The notes under the pieces are model-generated. The model saw only the letters and a list, made by a program, of their open reading frames with translations, had not been told where the DNA came from and searched no databases. From Oscillospiraceae bacterium (lineage in GTDB: Bacteria; Bacillota; Clostridia; Oscillospirales; Oscillospiraceae): 64,000 bases of DNA. Shown here one piece after another: positions 1 to 8,985 of the stretch; the stretch's first letter is position 1, and every line of letters starts with the position of its first letter. The stretch covers positions 1 through 64,000 of the forward strand of contig JAFSAP010000034.1 in the NCBI GenBank assembly GCA_017440925.1, in the 5' to 3' direction. A program made the position numbers and the translations under genes.

Positions 1-614
1 ATGCCGAACACATCCTTGGCATCCTCTTCGTTGGAGATGCAGACGTCGATATACTTAGCCAGCTCGGTCATGGCTTCGTTGGCCTGAGCGCGGGTCCACA
101 GCTTGCCGCGGTAGTTCAGGTCGCAGGAGATCTTGATGCCCTTGGCCTTGGCAGCCTTACATGCATCCTTGCAGATTTCCACAACATTGGGGCCCAGTGC
201 GGGAGTAATGCCGGTGAAGTGGAACCAGTCAGCACCTTCGAAGATCTTGTCCCAGTCGAAGTCCTCGGGCTTGGCCAGTTGGATGGCGGAGTAAGCACGG
301 TCATAAATGCAGACGGAGCCACGCTGAGAAGCGCCCTTTTCGTTGTAGTAGATACCAACGCGCTCACCGCCGCGGACGATCAGGGAGGTGTCGACGCCGT
401 AGCGGCGCAGGGAATTGACAGCAGCCTGGCCGATGGCGTGGGCGGGCAGCTTGGAAACGAAAGCGGCATCCATGCCGTAGTTAGCCAGAGAAACAGCAAC
501 GTTTGCTTCGCCGCCGCCGAAGGTGAACTCGACGTTGGAAGCCTGAACGAAACGCTCATAGTTGAAGGGCTGCAGACGCAGCATCAGTTCGCCAAAGGTA
601 ACAATTCTTGCCAT
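1..614 (-). CDS. kdgK: 2-keto-3-deoxygluconate kinase (PfkB family), 3' part cut by window edge
   Basis: This PfkB-family sugar kinase should phosphorylate 2-keto-3-deoxygluconate (KDG) to KDPG in the cytoplasm, the step before the aldolase encoded just upstream. The visible 204 residues begin MARIVTFGELMLRL and carry the PfkB N-terminal glycine signature FGGGEANVA, followed by GVDTSLIVRGGERVGIYY and the FTGITPAL segment. The C-terminal half with the DTxGAGD catalytic motif lies outside the window, so the gene is incomplete here. The start at 614 is preceded by GAAAGGATT at suitable spacing. It follows eda by about 60 bases on the same strand, which fits a two-gene operon. Assignment as KDG kinase rather than another PfkB sugar kinase rests on the sequence signature plus this neighbour. 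Confidence 0.88.
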   Translation of the reverse strand, partial: MARIVTFGELMLRLQPFNYERFVQASNVEFTFGGGEANVAVSLANYGMDAAFVSKLPAHAIGQAAVNSLRRYGVDTSLIVRGGERVGIYYNEKGASQRGSVCIYDRAYSAIQLAKPEDFDWDKIFEGADWFHFTGITPALGPNVVEICKDACKAAKAKGIKISCDLNYRGKLWTRAQANEAMTELAKYIDVCISNEEDAKDVFG

Positions 615-674
615 GGTAATCAGAATCCTTTCAAATTTATATTAGTATAATGTTACACAGGGAGTACGGTGAAA

Positions 675-1304
675 TTATTCGCCCTTAGCAGCCTTGCGGG
701 CGCCGATGCACAGCTGGGTGATCTTGTCCCAATTGCCGGCAGCAATGTCAGCCTTGGGGCAGACCCAGGAACCGCCTACAGCGTGGATGAAGGAGGTGTC
801 GATGAATTCCTTAATGTTGTCATTGTTGACACCGCCGGTGGGCAGGAACTTCATGCCGCCGAAGGGAGCAGCCAGGTTCTTCAGAGCCTTCAGACCGCCG
901 TAAACATTGGCGGGGAAGAACTTGACCATCTTCAGGCCGTGCTTCATGGCAGCCATGATCTCAGTGGGGGTGACGCAGCCGGGAGCAACAGCGATGCCGT
1001 TCTCAACACACCAGCCGACGACTTCATCGGAGAAACCGGGGGAGACAATGAACTTTGCGCCCATTTCAACAGCCAGCTTGCACTGATCCAGGTTTACGAT
1101 GGTACCAGCACCGACCAGAACGTCGGGGCAGTTTTCAGCAACAGCCTTGATGCACTCGGGAGCGCAGGCGGTACGGAAGGTGATTTCCATGGTGTCGACA
1201 CCACCGGCAGCCATAGCCTTGGCAGTGGGGACAGCGTCCTCAACCTTATCCAGAACAACGACGGGAACAACGATGGAATTTGCGAGTCTTTCCATTACAG
1301 TCAT
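675..1304 (-). CDS. eda: KDPG/KHG aldolase
   Basis: The 209-residue protein is a class I 2-keto-3-deoxy-6-phosphogluconate (and 4-hydroxy-2-oxoglutarate) aldolase that splits KDPG into pyruvate and glyceraldehyde 3-phosphate. The Schiff-base lysine is in MVKFFPA, the catalytic glutamate is in METTFR-like MEITFRT, and the phosphate-binding FLPTGGV loop is present. Length is normal for the family. A good ribosome site (AGGAGG) precedes the ATG at 1304. It is the first gene of a likely eda-kdgK operon that serves hexuronate catabolism. A D-mannonate oxidoreductase acting earlier in the same route lies about 41 kb away at 42030-42881. Confidence 0.94.
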   Translation of the reverse strand: MTVMERLANSIVVPVVVLDKVEDAVPTAKAMAAGGVDTMEITFRTACAPECIKAVAENCPDVLVGAGTIVNLDQCKLAVEMGAKFIVSPGFSDEVVGWCVENGIAVAPGCVTPTEIMAAMKHGLKMVKFFPANVYGGLKALKNLAAPFGGMKFLPTGGVNNDNIKEFIDTSFIHAVGGSWVCPKADIAAGNWDKITQLCIGARKAAKGE

Positions 1305-1367
1305 TTTTGATTGCCTCCTAAAAAATCTTACCAGTTTATCTGCTTTTGACAGACTATTGATAATAAA

Positions 1368-1396
1368 ATAATATCGAAAAAATCATCAAAAATCAA
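1368..1396 (-). promoter_or_regulatory. Sigma-A promoter of eda-kdgK
   Basis: On the minus strand TTGATT (1391-1396) and TATTAT (1368-1373) are separated by 17 bases, about 65 bases upstream of the eda start. A short palindrome TTGTACAA lies upstream at 1430-1437 and could be a regulator site, but there is no second copy in the promoter to support that. Confidence 0.6.
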
Positions 1397-1511
1397 TTCT
1401 AAACCGGAAAATCAAAAAAATTTAGCAAGTTGTACAAAATATCACCCATTTCTTTTTGCACTTAGGTGCTTGACAAAAGAGAAATAAAGTGATATGAAAA
1501 CCCGATAAATT

Positions 1512-1536
1512 TGCCCCGGTAATAAATACCGGGGCA
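1512..1536 (-). terminator. Terminator of the GH2 gene
   Basis: A 10-bp perfect inverted repeat (TGCCCCGGTA / TACCGGGGCA) lies immediately after the stop codon of the GH2 gene and is followed on the minus strand by AAATTTAT. The tail is weak in T, so efficiency is uncertain. Confidence 0.65.
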
Positions 1537-1542
1537 GTATCA

Positions 1543-3813
1543 TTATTTTTTGGGGGCTTTGATCCGGTTCAGCTGGGCATTCATTTTCAGAAGGTCTTCC
1601 TTGGTGAAGCTGACACCCACCATGCCTACCATGGATGACATGCGCAGAACGGTAAAACCGCCCATCATATCCATCATACCGCGGATGGATTTCAGACTGA
1701 TGTTTATGCCCATGCCGCCGTCTTTCTTTTCTTCGGATTTCTTTTCAGCATCCATTTTCTTTTTCAATCCCAGCAAAAGCTGCATAGCCCATAGCTTGCC
1801 GCCTGCAGTGGCCATGATCTCGCTGAACTTGCTGTTCAGGGACAGATATCCCTCTTTCTCAGTGATATCGAACCAGTTAAGGATCGCACCCTGCTCTTTC
1901 AGACGGTATTCCTCATTGAATACATCCACTTTCCGGATGATGCTTTCATCAGTGCATTCACCGGCAACTGCTTTAAGCACGGTTTCTCCTGCATTGGGCA
2001 CATCAAAGTAGAAGAAGTGATCCTCTGCTTCCTTGGCACCCAGGGATTCCCCGTTGACAAACAGCTCCACGGAGGGCTGATTGGAATAGACCGTGATCTT
2101 GGTAACATCCTCCACCCGGTCAACATACCGCTTGCCGCAGATGTGAACGAAGGGGTCGTCACTGAGCCATGCTTTGTAGGCATAGAAAGCATCCTTCTTA
2201 TATTTCCGGTCAAAGGTCACCAGACCCTTGTGGTTCTGACCGTTTTCTCCACCCTCAGCCCGGTTGTCAGCACCGAAGTCAAACATGTTCCACACATGGG
2301 TCGCCCACAGGTACTTCCGGGTGAAGAGCTGTTTGATCAGTTCCTCATGATAAAAAGCCTGGTATTCCTCGGTATAGTCACCCTGCTTCGGATCAGAGGT
2401 ATGCCAGTTCAGGGCTTCGCAGCCGTATTCACTGCAGCCGATGGGCTGGTTGGGATATTTTGCGTGGAACTTATCAAACCAGGGGCCATTCATGGTGGTG
2501 TCGCCACCGTACCAGCCGAAATAGTGGTTATAAGATACAGTATCGGGGATCCGGACATAGGGTTCGTCCATAGAGCACATGGAGAGAACGGCCATGGTGG
2601 TCAGCCGGGTCTTATCCATTTCGTGAGCGAGGTCATTGAGGATCCGATGGTTTTCCAGCAGATCTTTATCTCCGGCACCGTTCATGGATATCTCATTGCT
2701 CAGACCCCATACCACGATGGAGGGATGGTTATAATTCTGAACAATCAGCTCCTTCATCTGCTGAATAGTGTTCTCCCGTCCGGTGGGCATGTGGTTGGAA
2801 ATATAGGGGATCTCTGCCCAGATCACCAGACCCCGCTCATCGCAAAGGTCATAGAAAAACTGGTCATGCTGGTAATGTGCCAGACGGATAGTAGTGGCGC
2901 CCACTTCGCAGATCAGATCCATATCCTCGATATGGTGCTCCGGCAGCAGAGCATTGCCAACACCCAGACGATCCTGGTGGCGGCTGACACCCCGGAGGGG
3001 ATATTCCTCGCCGTTGAGAATGAAGCCTCTTTCGGGATCAACTTTGAAGCTGCGGCAGCCGAAGCGGGTGGAAACGCTGTCCAGAACTTCTCCGTCCTCC
3101 AGAAGCTCTGCCTGCATACTGTAAAGATAGGGATCTTTCCGTCCCTGCCACAGATGGACATTCTGGATGCGGAACAGGGATTTTGTACTGCCTTCATAGG
3201 TGCCCAGCACCTTGCCGGCAGCATTGCGCAGGGTATAGCGGAGCGTTTGACCATCCTTGCGGTTGGTCAGGAAAACAGTGGTTTCCACGCGGGCCTCTGT
3301 GCCTTCCACAGTGGGTGTGACCATAATGCCGGGACCGCCGAAGTGATCCAGATCAAAGTGGCTTTCGGGAACACAGATCAGATTTACGGTTCGGTACAGG
3401 CCGCCATAGAAGGTAAAGTCAGCTACCTGGGGATATACAGTCTGGCTGGGGGCGTTGTCAACGGCGATGACCAGCAGATTTTCTTCAGCCAGTTCCTCAG
3501 TCAGATCCACACGCCAGGTGGAGTAGCCACCGTCGTGATGGGCCATGGCTTTTCCGTTCAGATAGACATCGGCAGAAGAGTTGGCGCCGTTGATCTCCAG
3601 ATAGTACCGTCCGGACTCGGGAAGCTCTGCTTTGATCAGTGCTTTGGCGTAGCAGCAGGTGCCCCGGAAATAGTCGCCGCCGCCGTCCTGACCGTCCTGG
3701 GCGTTCCAGGTATGGGGAAGGGTAACGGATTCCCATTCACCGTTTAGCTGGGTGGGGATCTCAGAAGTTTTGGCAAACTGCCAGTTCTGATTCAGATTGA
3801 TAACAGATCGCAT
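1543..3813 (-). CDS. Glycoside hydrolase family 2, probable beta-galactosidase
   Basis: This 756-residue enzyme has the GH2 layout: sugar-binding jelly roll (residues ~10-150), immunoglobulin-like domain (~170-260) and TIM barrel (~265-550). The acid/base glutamate is E374 in GLSNEIS and the nucleophile is E462 in IGCSEYG. The NHKGLVTFDRK segment (527-537) contains the NxKG pattern known from beta-glucuronidases, but the longer stretch around it is equally typical of clostridial beta-galactosidases, so substrate is not settled. There is no signal peptide, so it acts in the cytoplasm on imported disaccharides or glucuronides. Residues ~660-756 form a Met- and Lys-rich tail beyond the barrel. 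AGGAGG precedes the start. It has its own terminator and no sugar transporter beside it. Confidence 0.85.
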   Translation of the reverse strand: MRSVINLNQNWQFAKTSEIPTQLNGEWESVTLPHTWNAQDGQDGGGDYFRGTCCYAKALIKAELPESGRYYLEINGANSSADVYLNGKAMAHHDGGYSTWRVDLTEELAEENLLVIAVDNAPSQTVYPQVADFTFYGGLYRTVNLICVPESHFDLDHFGGPGIMVTPTVEGTEARVETTVFLTNRKDGQTLRYTLRNAAGKVLGTYEGSTKSLFRIQNVHLWQGRKDPYLYSMQAELLEDGEVLDSVSTRFGCRSFKVDPERGFILNGEEYPLRGVSRHQDRLGVGNALLPEHHIEDMDLICEVGATTIRLAHYQHDQFFYDLCDERGLVIWAEIPYISNHMPTGRENTIQQMKELIVQNYNHPSIVVWGLSNEISMNGAGDKDLLENHRILNDLAHEMDKTRLTTMAVLSMCSMDEPYVRIPDTVSYNHYFGWYGGDTTMNGPWFDKFHAKYPNQPIGCSEYGCEALNWHTSDPKQGDYTEEYQAFYHEELIKQLFTRKYLWATHVWNMFDFGADNRAEGGENGQNHKGLVTFDRKYKKDAFYAYKAWLSDDPFVHICGKRYVDRVEDVTKITVYSNQPSVELFVNGESLGAKEAEDHFFYFDVPNAGETVLKAVAGECTDESIIRKVDVFNEEYRLKEQGAILNWFDITEKEGYLSLNSKFSEIMATAGGKLWAMQLLLGLKKKMDAEKKSEEKKDGGMGINISLKSIRGMMDMMGGFTVLRMSSMVGMVGVSFTKEDLLKMNAQLNRIKAPKK

Positions 3814-3885
3814 GCGATATCCTCCTAATTTGATTCTGGTTTTAGTCTACCATAATCTTGGTAAAAAAGAAATTGTGAAAGGATG

Positions 3886-3916
3886 AAAAAACTCCCTGCA
3901 CGATTTGTGCAGGGAG
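3886..3916 (-). terminator. Terminator of the aminotransferase gene
   Basis: A 10-bp perfect stem (CTCCCTGCAC / GTGCAGGGAG, 3892-3916) with a 5-base loop is followed on the minus strand by six T residues. It sits 9 bases past the stop codon of the aminotransferase. Confidence 0.88.
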
Positions 3917-3924
3917 CAAAAATG

Positions 3925-5202
3925 TTATTTTTCCAGCAGCTTTTCCAGAGCAGCCAGCTTGAGGCTGATGGTCAGAACTTCCATTGCCTTTTCCAGATCC
4001 TCTACGGGAGGAAGGCTGGGGGCAATGCGCAGGTGGTCATCATTGGGATTGTGGCTGTAAGGATAGGCAGCACCGGCGGTGGTGAGAACCACACCAGCTT
4101 CCCGGCAGAGGCTCCAGGTGCGCTTGGCAGTACCGGGCATGGTGTACAGGCTGATGAAGTAGCCGCCCTTGGGATCTACCCATCGGGCAAAGCCCAGAGG
4201 TTTGATCTCCTGGTTCAGCCAGCGGGAAACACAGTGGAACTTGGGGGCCATAACAGATGCATGCCGCTTCATGATCTCCAGAGTGTAGGCCTTGTTCTTC
4301 ATGTATTTGACATGGCGCAGCTGGTTGACCTTATCATAGGAGATCATCTGCACGCCGAACACACCAGTGAAGTACTGAATGTTGGCAACGGAGGCTGCCA
4401 TGCAGGAGGTACCGCCGCCGGCAAAGGTGATTTTGGAGGTGGAGGCGAACTCAAACACCATATTGGGCCGTCCTGCTTCTTCGCACATGGAAATGATATC
4501 GGGGAAGGGAACATAGTCACCCTCAAATTCGTGGATGCAGTAGGCGTTGTCCCAGATGATGGCAAAGTCGGGAGCGGCAGGCTTCAGATTGGCAAACCGC
4601 TGAATGGTCTCGTCAGAGAAGATGATGCCGTCGGGGTTGGAATACTTGGGCACAACCCAGATCATCTTCACCTGGGGATCCTTGACATATTCTTCCACCA
4701 TATCCATATCGGGGCCGGTGGGAGTCATGGGAATGTAGATCAGTTCTGCACCATAGAATTCACCGATCTGGAAATGGCGGTCATAGCCAGGGGCAGGGCA
4801 GAGGAACTTTACCTTTTCTTCCTTGCACCAGGGCTGGGGACTGCCCAGCAGACCGTGGGTGAAAGCACGGGAAACGATATCGCACATCATGTTCAGGCTG
4901 GCAGCACCGCCCACAAAAATGTTCTCCGGCTTGCATTCCAGAACGTCTGCCCAGTAGGCACGGGCGCAGGGCAGACCGGCCAGTTCGCCGTAGTTGCGGG
5001 AATCGATATCACCATCAAAGCAATCCTCGGGGGTCTGCAGTACAGTCAGAATATCGCTGACCAGATCCAGCTGAGCCTTTGCAGGCTTGCCGCGGGCCAT
5101 ATTCAGATTCAGCTTCTGATCCTTCACGTGCTGGTACTGAGCCAGAACCTTGGCATGTTCAGCCTCCAGCTGCTGCCTTGTCATGCAGGAATAGGGGGTC
5201 AT
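3925..5202 (-). CDS. PLP-dependent class I aminotransferase (aspartate aminotransferase-like)
   Basis: This fold-type I aminotransferase of about 425 residues belongs to the subgroup that starts with an LNMARGKP motif, which I know from the bacterial aspartate aminotransferases related to the corynebacterial enzyme. The PLP lysine is in STSKITFAGGG, with the preceding IWDNAY aspartate/tyrosine and the C-terminal HLRIAPS arginine that binds the substrate carboxylate. Three in-frame ATG codons lie at 5211, 5208 and 5202. The GAAAGG ribosome site abuts the first and is 9 bases from the third, so I chose 5202. It is monocistronic, with a clear promoter and terminator. The exact amino donor cannot be told from the sequence. 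Confidence 0.85.
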   Translation of the reverse strand: MTPYSCMTRQQLEAEHAKVLAQYQHVKDQKLNLNMARGKPAKAQLDLVSDILTVLQTPEDCFDGDIDSRNYGELAGLPCARAYWADVLECKPENIFVGGAASLNMMCDIVSRAFTHGLLGSPQPWCKEEKVKFLCPAPGYDRHFQIGEFYGAELIYIPMTPTGPDMDMVEEYVKDPQVKMIWVVPKYSNPDGIIFSDETIQRFANLKPAAPDFAIIWDNAYCIHEFEGDYVPFPDIISMCEEAGRPNMVFEFASTSKITFAGGGTSCMAASVANIQYFTGVFGVQMISYDKVNQLRHVKYMKNKAYTLEIMKRHASVMAPKFHCVSRWLNQEIKPLGFARWVDPKGGYFISLYTMPGTAKRTWSLCREAGVVLTTAGAAYPYSHNPNDDHLRIAPSLPPVEDLEKAMEVLTISLKLAALEKLLEK

Positions 5203-5531
5203 TTCCATCATCCTTTCATCGGAAAACCGGGATTTATTGGGCTTATTATATGCTGGGAAAATAAAAAATGCAAGTTATAAATGGAGTAAATTTCATTTTT
5301 TGGTTTGTAAAACCAAAATTTGGAGGTTTGTACAAAACTATGCAAAGCTGGAAGCGATTTTTGCACACTTTCACGCCTTGCAATTTATAAAAAACTGACT
5401 TACAATTCTTTATATATCATGTGAAAGTAGGGCCAAAATCCGGAAAGCACAGACTTTTCGTGAAAGATTGCCCTGTATGCAGCTTTGAAACCTGTGGAAA
5501 TGAATCTTTCATTTCGGAAAGGAAGCGGAAA
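5203..5531. other. Divergent intergenic region with glutamine synthetase leader
   Basis: These 329 bases separate the aminotransferase (leftward) from glutamine synthetase (rightward). They hold the aminotransferase promoter, an inverted repeat around 5298-5317 (TTTGGTTT / AAAACCAAA), and a possible glnN promoter in AT-rich sequence around 5361-5391, where the spacing is not convincing. A 9-bp perfect stem (TGAAAGATT 5461-5469 with AATCTTTCA 5503-5511) encloses 33 bases just before the glnN ribosome site and would fold in the mRNA leader. I do not recognise a known glutamine riboswitch in it. Confidence 0.55.
5245..5273 (-). promoter_or_regulatory. Promoter of the aminotransferase gene
   Basis: Minus-strand TTGCAT (5268-5273), a 17-base spacer and a perfect TATAAT (5245-5250), about 40 bases before the translation start. 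Confidence 0.75.
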
Positions 5532-7619
5532 ATGAGCGATATCCTGAATGTGCCGGAGATCTTCGGCAGTGATGTTTTTAATGAGACCACCATGCGCCAG
5601 CGCCTGCCACAGCACATTTTTGAAGCCTGGAAATCCTGTATTGCCACAGGCTCCCAGCTGACTCTGGAAGTGGCCAATGAGATTGCGGAAGCCATGAAGA
5701 TCTGGGCGCTGGAAAAGGGTGCAACGCACTATACCCACTGGTTCCAGCCCATGACCGGCATTACCGCCGAAAAGCATGATTCCTTTATCGCGCCTACCGG
5801 TGATGGCCGGGTCATCATGGAGTTTTCCGGTAAGGAACTGGTCAAAGGTGAATCTGACGGTTCTTCTTTCCCCAACGGTGGTCTGCGTGCCACCTTTGAA
5901 GCCCGTGGATATACGGCCTGGGATCCCACGTCCTCTGCTTTTGTCCGGGACGGCAGCCTGTATATTCCCACCTGTTTCTTCTCCTATACCGGCGAATCTC
6001 TGGACAAGAAAACACCGCTGCTCCGTTCTGTAGACGAAGTTTCCCGGGAGGCAGTTCGTATTCTGCGGCTCTTCGGGGATACAGAAACCAAGCGTGTTAT
6101 CTGCTGTGTGGGTGCTGAGCAGGAGTATTTTCTGCTGCCCCGGGATCTGTATGCTCAGCGGGAAGACCTGCGGCTGACCGGACGTACCCTGTTCGGCGCT
6201 CAGCCGCCCAAAGGTCAGGAGCTGGATGACCACTATTTCGGCACCATCCGCACCCGTGTTTCTTCCTTTATGAAGGACCTGGATGAGCAGCTGTGGCGTC
6301 TGGGTATCCTCTCCAAAACAAAGCACAATGAGGGTGCGCCCTGTCAGCACGAACTGGCTCCGATCTATACCGATGTGAATACCGCCTGTGATGACAATCA
6401 GATGATGATGTCCATCATGAAAAAGTGCGCTGCCAAGCACAATCTGGTTTGCCTGCTCCATGAAAAACCTTTTGCCGGTGTCAATGGCTCCGGTAAGCAT
6501 AATAACTGGTCTTTGGCAACAGATACTGGCAAGAATTTGTTCAGTCCTGGCAAGACCCCCAGCCAGAACGCCCGGTTCCTGCTGTTCCTGGCTGCATTTT
6601 TGAAAGGTATCGATGAATACCAGGATTTCCTGCGTTGCACCGTTGCTTTTGCGGGCAACGACCACCGTCTGGGCGGCGGTGAGGCACCTCCTGCCATTGT
6701 TTCCGTGTTCCTTGGAGATGAGCTCAACGGGATCATCCAGTCCATCATTGACGGCACCAAGTATGAACAGGAAGACAAGGGAATGCTCCGCATCGGCGTG
6801 GATGTCATGCCCTCCATCCCCAAGGATACCACTGACCGGAACCGTACCAGCCCTCTGGCCTTTACCGGCAATAAGTTTGAGTTCCGTATGCTGGGCTCTT
6901 CTCAGTCCATTTCTGGCCCCAATATTGCCCTGAATACCATTATGGCAGAGGAACTTCACCAGTTTGCAGACCGTCTGGAACAGGCATCTGATTTCGATAA
7001 GGAACTGCATGCGCTGATCTGTGAGGTGTTCACCAACCACCAGCGGATCATTTTCAGCGGCAACGGTTACAGTGATGAATGGAAGTGGGAGGCTGCCCGG
7101 AGAGGTCTGAGCAACCTTGTTTCCACAGCAGATGCGCTGCCTGCCTATGTTGCTCCCAAGAACATTGAACTGTTTACCAAGCATGGTATTTTCACAGAAA
7201 ACGAAATGCGGGCCCGGCATGCCATTCATCTGGAGTCTTACAATAAGATTATGGCCATTGAAGCCAGGACTATGGAAGACATGGCAATGCACCAGATCCT
7301 GCCTGCCGCCATGCGGTATACCCATAGCCTTTGTGAGGGCGTTGCTGCCAAAAAAGAACTGGGTGCTTCTGCCAATGCAGAGTCCCAGCTGATCCGTAAT
7401 CTGTCCAGTTCCACAGATGCTTTGTATGAGCATGTGGGAAAGCTGCATAACTGCCTGGCTGCAGTACCCAAAAATGCACCGGAAGTGGCAGCCAGATATT
7501 ACCGCAATGTGATCGTACCTGCCATGGAGGATGTCCGTGCAGAAGCAGATATTCTGGAAGCACTGACAGATAAGCGCTACTGGCCCTATCCCACGTATTC
7601 CGATCTGCTGTTCTATTGA
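5532..7619 (+). CDS. glnN: Type III glutamine synthetase
   Basis: The 695-residue protein makes glutamine from glutamate, ammonia and ATP. Its length and the segments HWFQPMTG, KHDSFI, GAEQEYFL, NEGAPCQHELAP and GSGKHNNWS are those of the large GSIII/GlnN family, with the metal-binding glutamates in AEQEYFL and APCQHEL. The reading frame stays open upstream to 5421, but ATG 5532 follows AAAGGAAG at normal spacing and matches the usual start of the family (MSDILNVPEIFG), so I chose it. The gene stands alone with a terminator behind it. The leader stem-loop at 5461-5511 may influence expression. Confidence 0.95.
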   Translation: MSDILNVPEIFGSDVFNETTMRQRLPQHIFEAWKSCIATGSQLTLEVANEIAEAMKIWALEKGATHYTHWFQPMTGITAEKHDSFIAPTGDGRVIMEFSGKELVKGESDGSSFPNGGLRATFEARGYTAWDPTSSAFVRDGSLYIPTCFFSYTGESLDKKTPLLRSVDEVSREAVRILRLFGDTETKRVICCVGAEQEYFLLPRDLYAQREDLRLTGRTLFGAQPPKGQELDDHYFGTIRTRVSSFMKDLDEQLWRLGILSKTKHNEGAPCQHELAPIYTDVNTACDDNQMMMSIMKKCAAKHNLVCLLHEKPFAGVNGSGKHNNWSLATDTGKNLFSPGKTPSQNARFLLFLAAFLKGIDEYQDFLRCTVAFAGNDHRLGGGEAPPAIVSVFLGDELNGIIQSIIDGTKYEQEDKGMLRIGVDVMPSIPKDTTDRNRTSPLAFTGNKFEFRMLGSSQSISGPNIALNTIMAEELHQFADRLEQASDFDKELHALICEVFTNHQRIIFSGNGYSDEWKWEAARRGLSNLVSTADALPAYVAPKNIELFTKHGIFTENEMRARHAIHLESYNKIMAIEARTMEDMAMHQILPAAMRYTHSLCEGVAAKKELGASANAESQLIRNLSSSTDALYEHVGKLHNCLAAVPKNAPEVAARYYRNVIVPAMEDVRAEADILEALTDKRYWPYPTYSDLLFY

Positions 7620-7626
7620 TATTCAG

Positions 7627-7652
7627 AAGGAGAGGCAATGCCTCTCCTTTTT
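7627..7652 (+). terminator. Terminator of glnN
   Basis: A 10-bp perfect stem (AAGGAGAGGC / GCCTCTCCTT) with a 3-base loop and a run of T follows the glnN stop codon by 7 bases. Confidence 0.88.
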
Positions 7653-7703
7653 ATATCTGCCGAAAAAAGTAAGATATCCTATAAAAACTGTAAGATACTT
7701 TCC

Positions 7704-7732
7704 TTGCGGCAATAAATTCCCCTTGCTATAAT
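7704..7732 (+). promoter_or_regulatory. Promoter of the M20 amidohydrolase gene
   Basis: TTGCGG (7704-7709), 17 bases, perfect TATAAT (7727-7732). Because an upstream in-frame ATG at 7731 overlaps this -10 box, the gene must start later, at 7761. Two copies of GTAAGATA (7669 and 7690, 21 bases apart) lie just upstream and might be a regulator site. Confidence 0.78.
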
Positions 7733-7760
7733 GAAGAAAAATAAATTGGGAGGAACGATA

Positions 7761-8933
7761 ATGCATATCAACATCATTGAAGAAGCAAAGAAAAACCATG
7801 ACACGGTAGTCAGTTGGAGACGTGCTCTGCACCAGATTCCGGAACTGGGCATCGAACTGCCCCAGACTGTGGCTTTTGTTGCCGGAAAACTGGCAGAAAT
7901 GGGGATCCCCTATGAAGTTTATGAGGATTGCTCCTGCGTTGCAGCCACCATCGGCAAGGGCGGCAAATGTATTCTGCTCCGGGGCGATATGGATGCACTG
8001 CCTGTTAAGGAAGAATCCGGTCTTCCCTTTGCTTCCACCACTGCGTTGAGCCATGCCTGCGGCCATGACTTCCATGCTGCTGCCCTGCTGGGTGCAGCAA
8101 AGATCCTGAAAGAGCATGAAGCAGAGCTGCCCGGCACTGTCAAGCTGATTTTCCAGTCCGGTGAGGAAGTGTTCAAGGGTGCTGCCGGAGCCATCAGTCA
8201 TGGCCTGATGGAGAATCCCCATGTGGATGCTGCTTTTGCTACTCATGTTTTTGCAGCCAATCCTCTGAAGAATGTGCTCTACGGCAAGTATTTCTGTGCT
8301 TCTGTTTACGGTTTCCGGATCCGTGTTCAGGGTAAGGGTGCCCATGGTTCTTCCCCTGAAAATGGTGTAGATCCGCTGACGGTTGGTGCTTATATCCTGC
8401 TGGGACTGCAGGAACTGATTGCCCGGGAGATCTCTGCCTGTGATGAGGCTGCTCTGACCATCGGTCATTTCGAAGGCGGCAATGCGCCAAACGTCATTCC
8501 CGATTCTGCCATTCTGGAAGGTACCCTGCGGGCATTCAAGCCGGAGATCAGAGCCTATATCATGCAGCGCATCACAGAAATTGCAGAATCCATAGCCAAG
8601 GCTTATCGTGCAACCGTTACTGTGGAAGAGCTCAGCAGTTGTCCCTCCGTGATCTGCGATGACGGCATGATGGCTATGCTGGAAAATGCTGTTGCTGAAC
8701 TGGACAACGGCATGACGCTGGTGCCTGGCATTCATCTGATGGGCAGCGAGGACTTTGCCTGCTATGCTGAGCGTGTTCCCGCTGTGATCTGCTTCCTGGG
8801 TGCAGGTGTTGAGGATCAGAGCAAGTGGGTCGGCCAGCACAACCCCAAGATTATTTTTAACGAGGATGTCCTTGAGAATGAAGTTGCCCTTTATGTAAAG
8901 ATGGCCATTGATTTCCTGGAAAAAAACAAGTAA
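7761..8933 (+). CDS. M20 family amidohydrolase (N-acyl amino acid deacylase-like)
   Basis: This cytoplasmic zinc hydrolase of 390 residues belongs to the M20D group (hippurate hydrolase, N-acetyl-amino-acid and indole-acyl-amino-acid hydrolases) and should release an amino acid from an N-acyl conjugate. The metal-ligand motifs GDMDALPV, HACGHDFHAA and the catalytic GEEVF follow in the expected order, and the dimerisation domain insertion (residues ~175-290) starts near AHGSSPE. The start at 7761 is set by GGGAGG and by the promoter position. It is transcribed alone. The physiological acyl substrate is unknown. Conjugated amino acids of host or diet are plausible for a gut organism. Confidence 0.87.
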   Translation: MHINIIEEAKKNHDTVVSWRRALHQIPELGIELPQTVAFVAGKLAEMGIPYEVYEDCSCVAATIGKGGKCILLRGDMDALPVKEESGLPFASTTALSHACGHDFHAAALLGAAKILKEHEAELPGTVKLIFQSGEEVFKGAAGAISHGLMENPHVDAAFATHVFAANPLKNVLYGKYFCASVYGFRIRVQGKGAHGSSPENGVDPLTVGAYILLGLQELIAREISACDEAALTIGHFEGGNAPNVIPDSAILEGTLRAFKPEIRAYIMQRITEIAESIAKAYRATVTVEELSSCPSVICDDGMMAMLENAVAELDNGMTLVPGIHLMGSEDFACYAERVPAVICFLGAGVEDQSKWVGQHNPKIIFNEDVLENEVALYVKMAIDFLEKNK

Positions 8934-8948
8934 GAAATTGAATAAGAA

Positions 8949-8974
8949 AACCGCCCTTCCTTGGAAGGGCGGTT
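8949..8974 (+). terminator. Bidirectional terminator between the M20 gene and glgB
   Basis: A 10-bp stem (AACCGCCCTT / AAGGGCGGTT) lies between convergent genes, with T-rich tails on both strands (ATTTTGTT rightward, TTCTTATT leftward). Confidence 0.82.
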
Positions 8975-8985
8975 ATTTTGTTGGA

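Noticed and set aside
1470..1498. Promoter-like TTGACA-17-TATGAA on the plus strand
   Set aside because: It points into the 3' end of the oppositely oriented GH2 gene and no plus-strand gene follows. Chance match in AT-rich sequence is likelier.
2017..3747. Long plus-strand frame opposite the GH2 gene
   Set aside because: Antisense shadow; the minus strand carries complete GH2 catalytic motifs.
1543..3813. Firm call of beta-glucuronidase from the NxKG motif
   Set aside because: The same segment is common in GH2 beta-galactosidases of Clostridia, so the motif alone does not decide substrate.
5400..7448. 682-codon open frame on the minus strand opposite glnN
   Set aside because: It is fully antisense to glutamine synthetase, encodes no recognisable domain and has no ribosome site. 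It is a codon-bias shadow.
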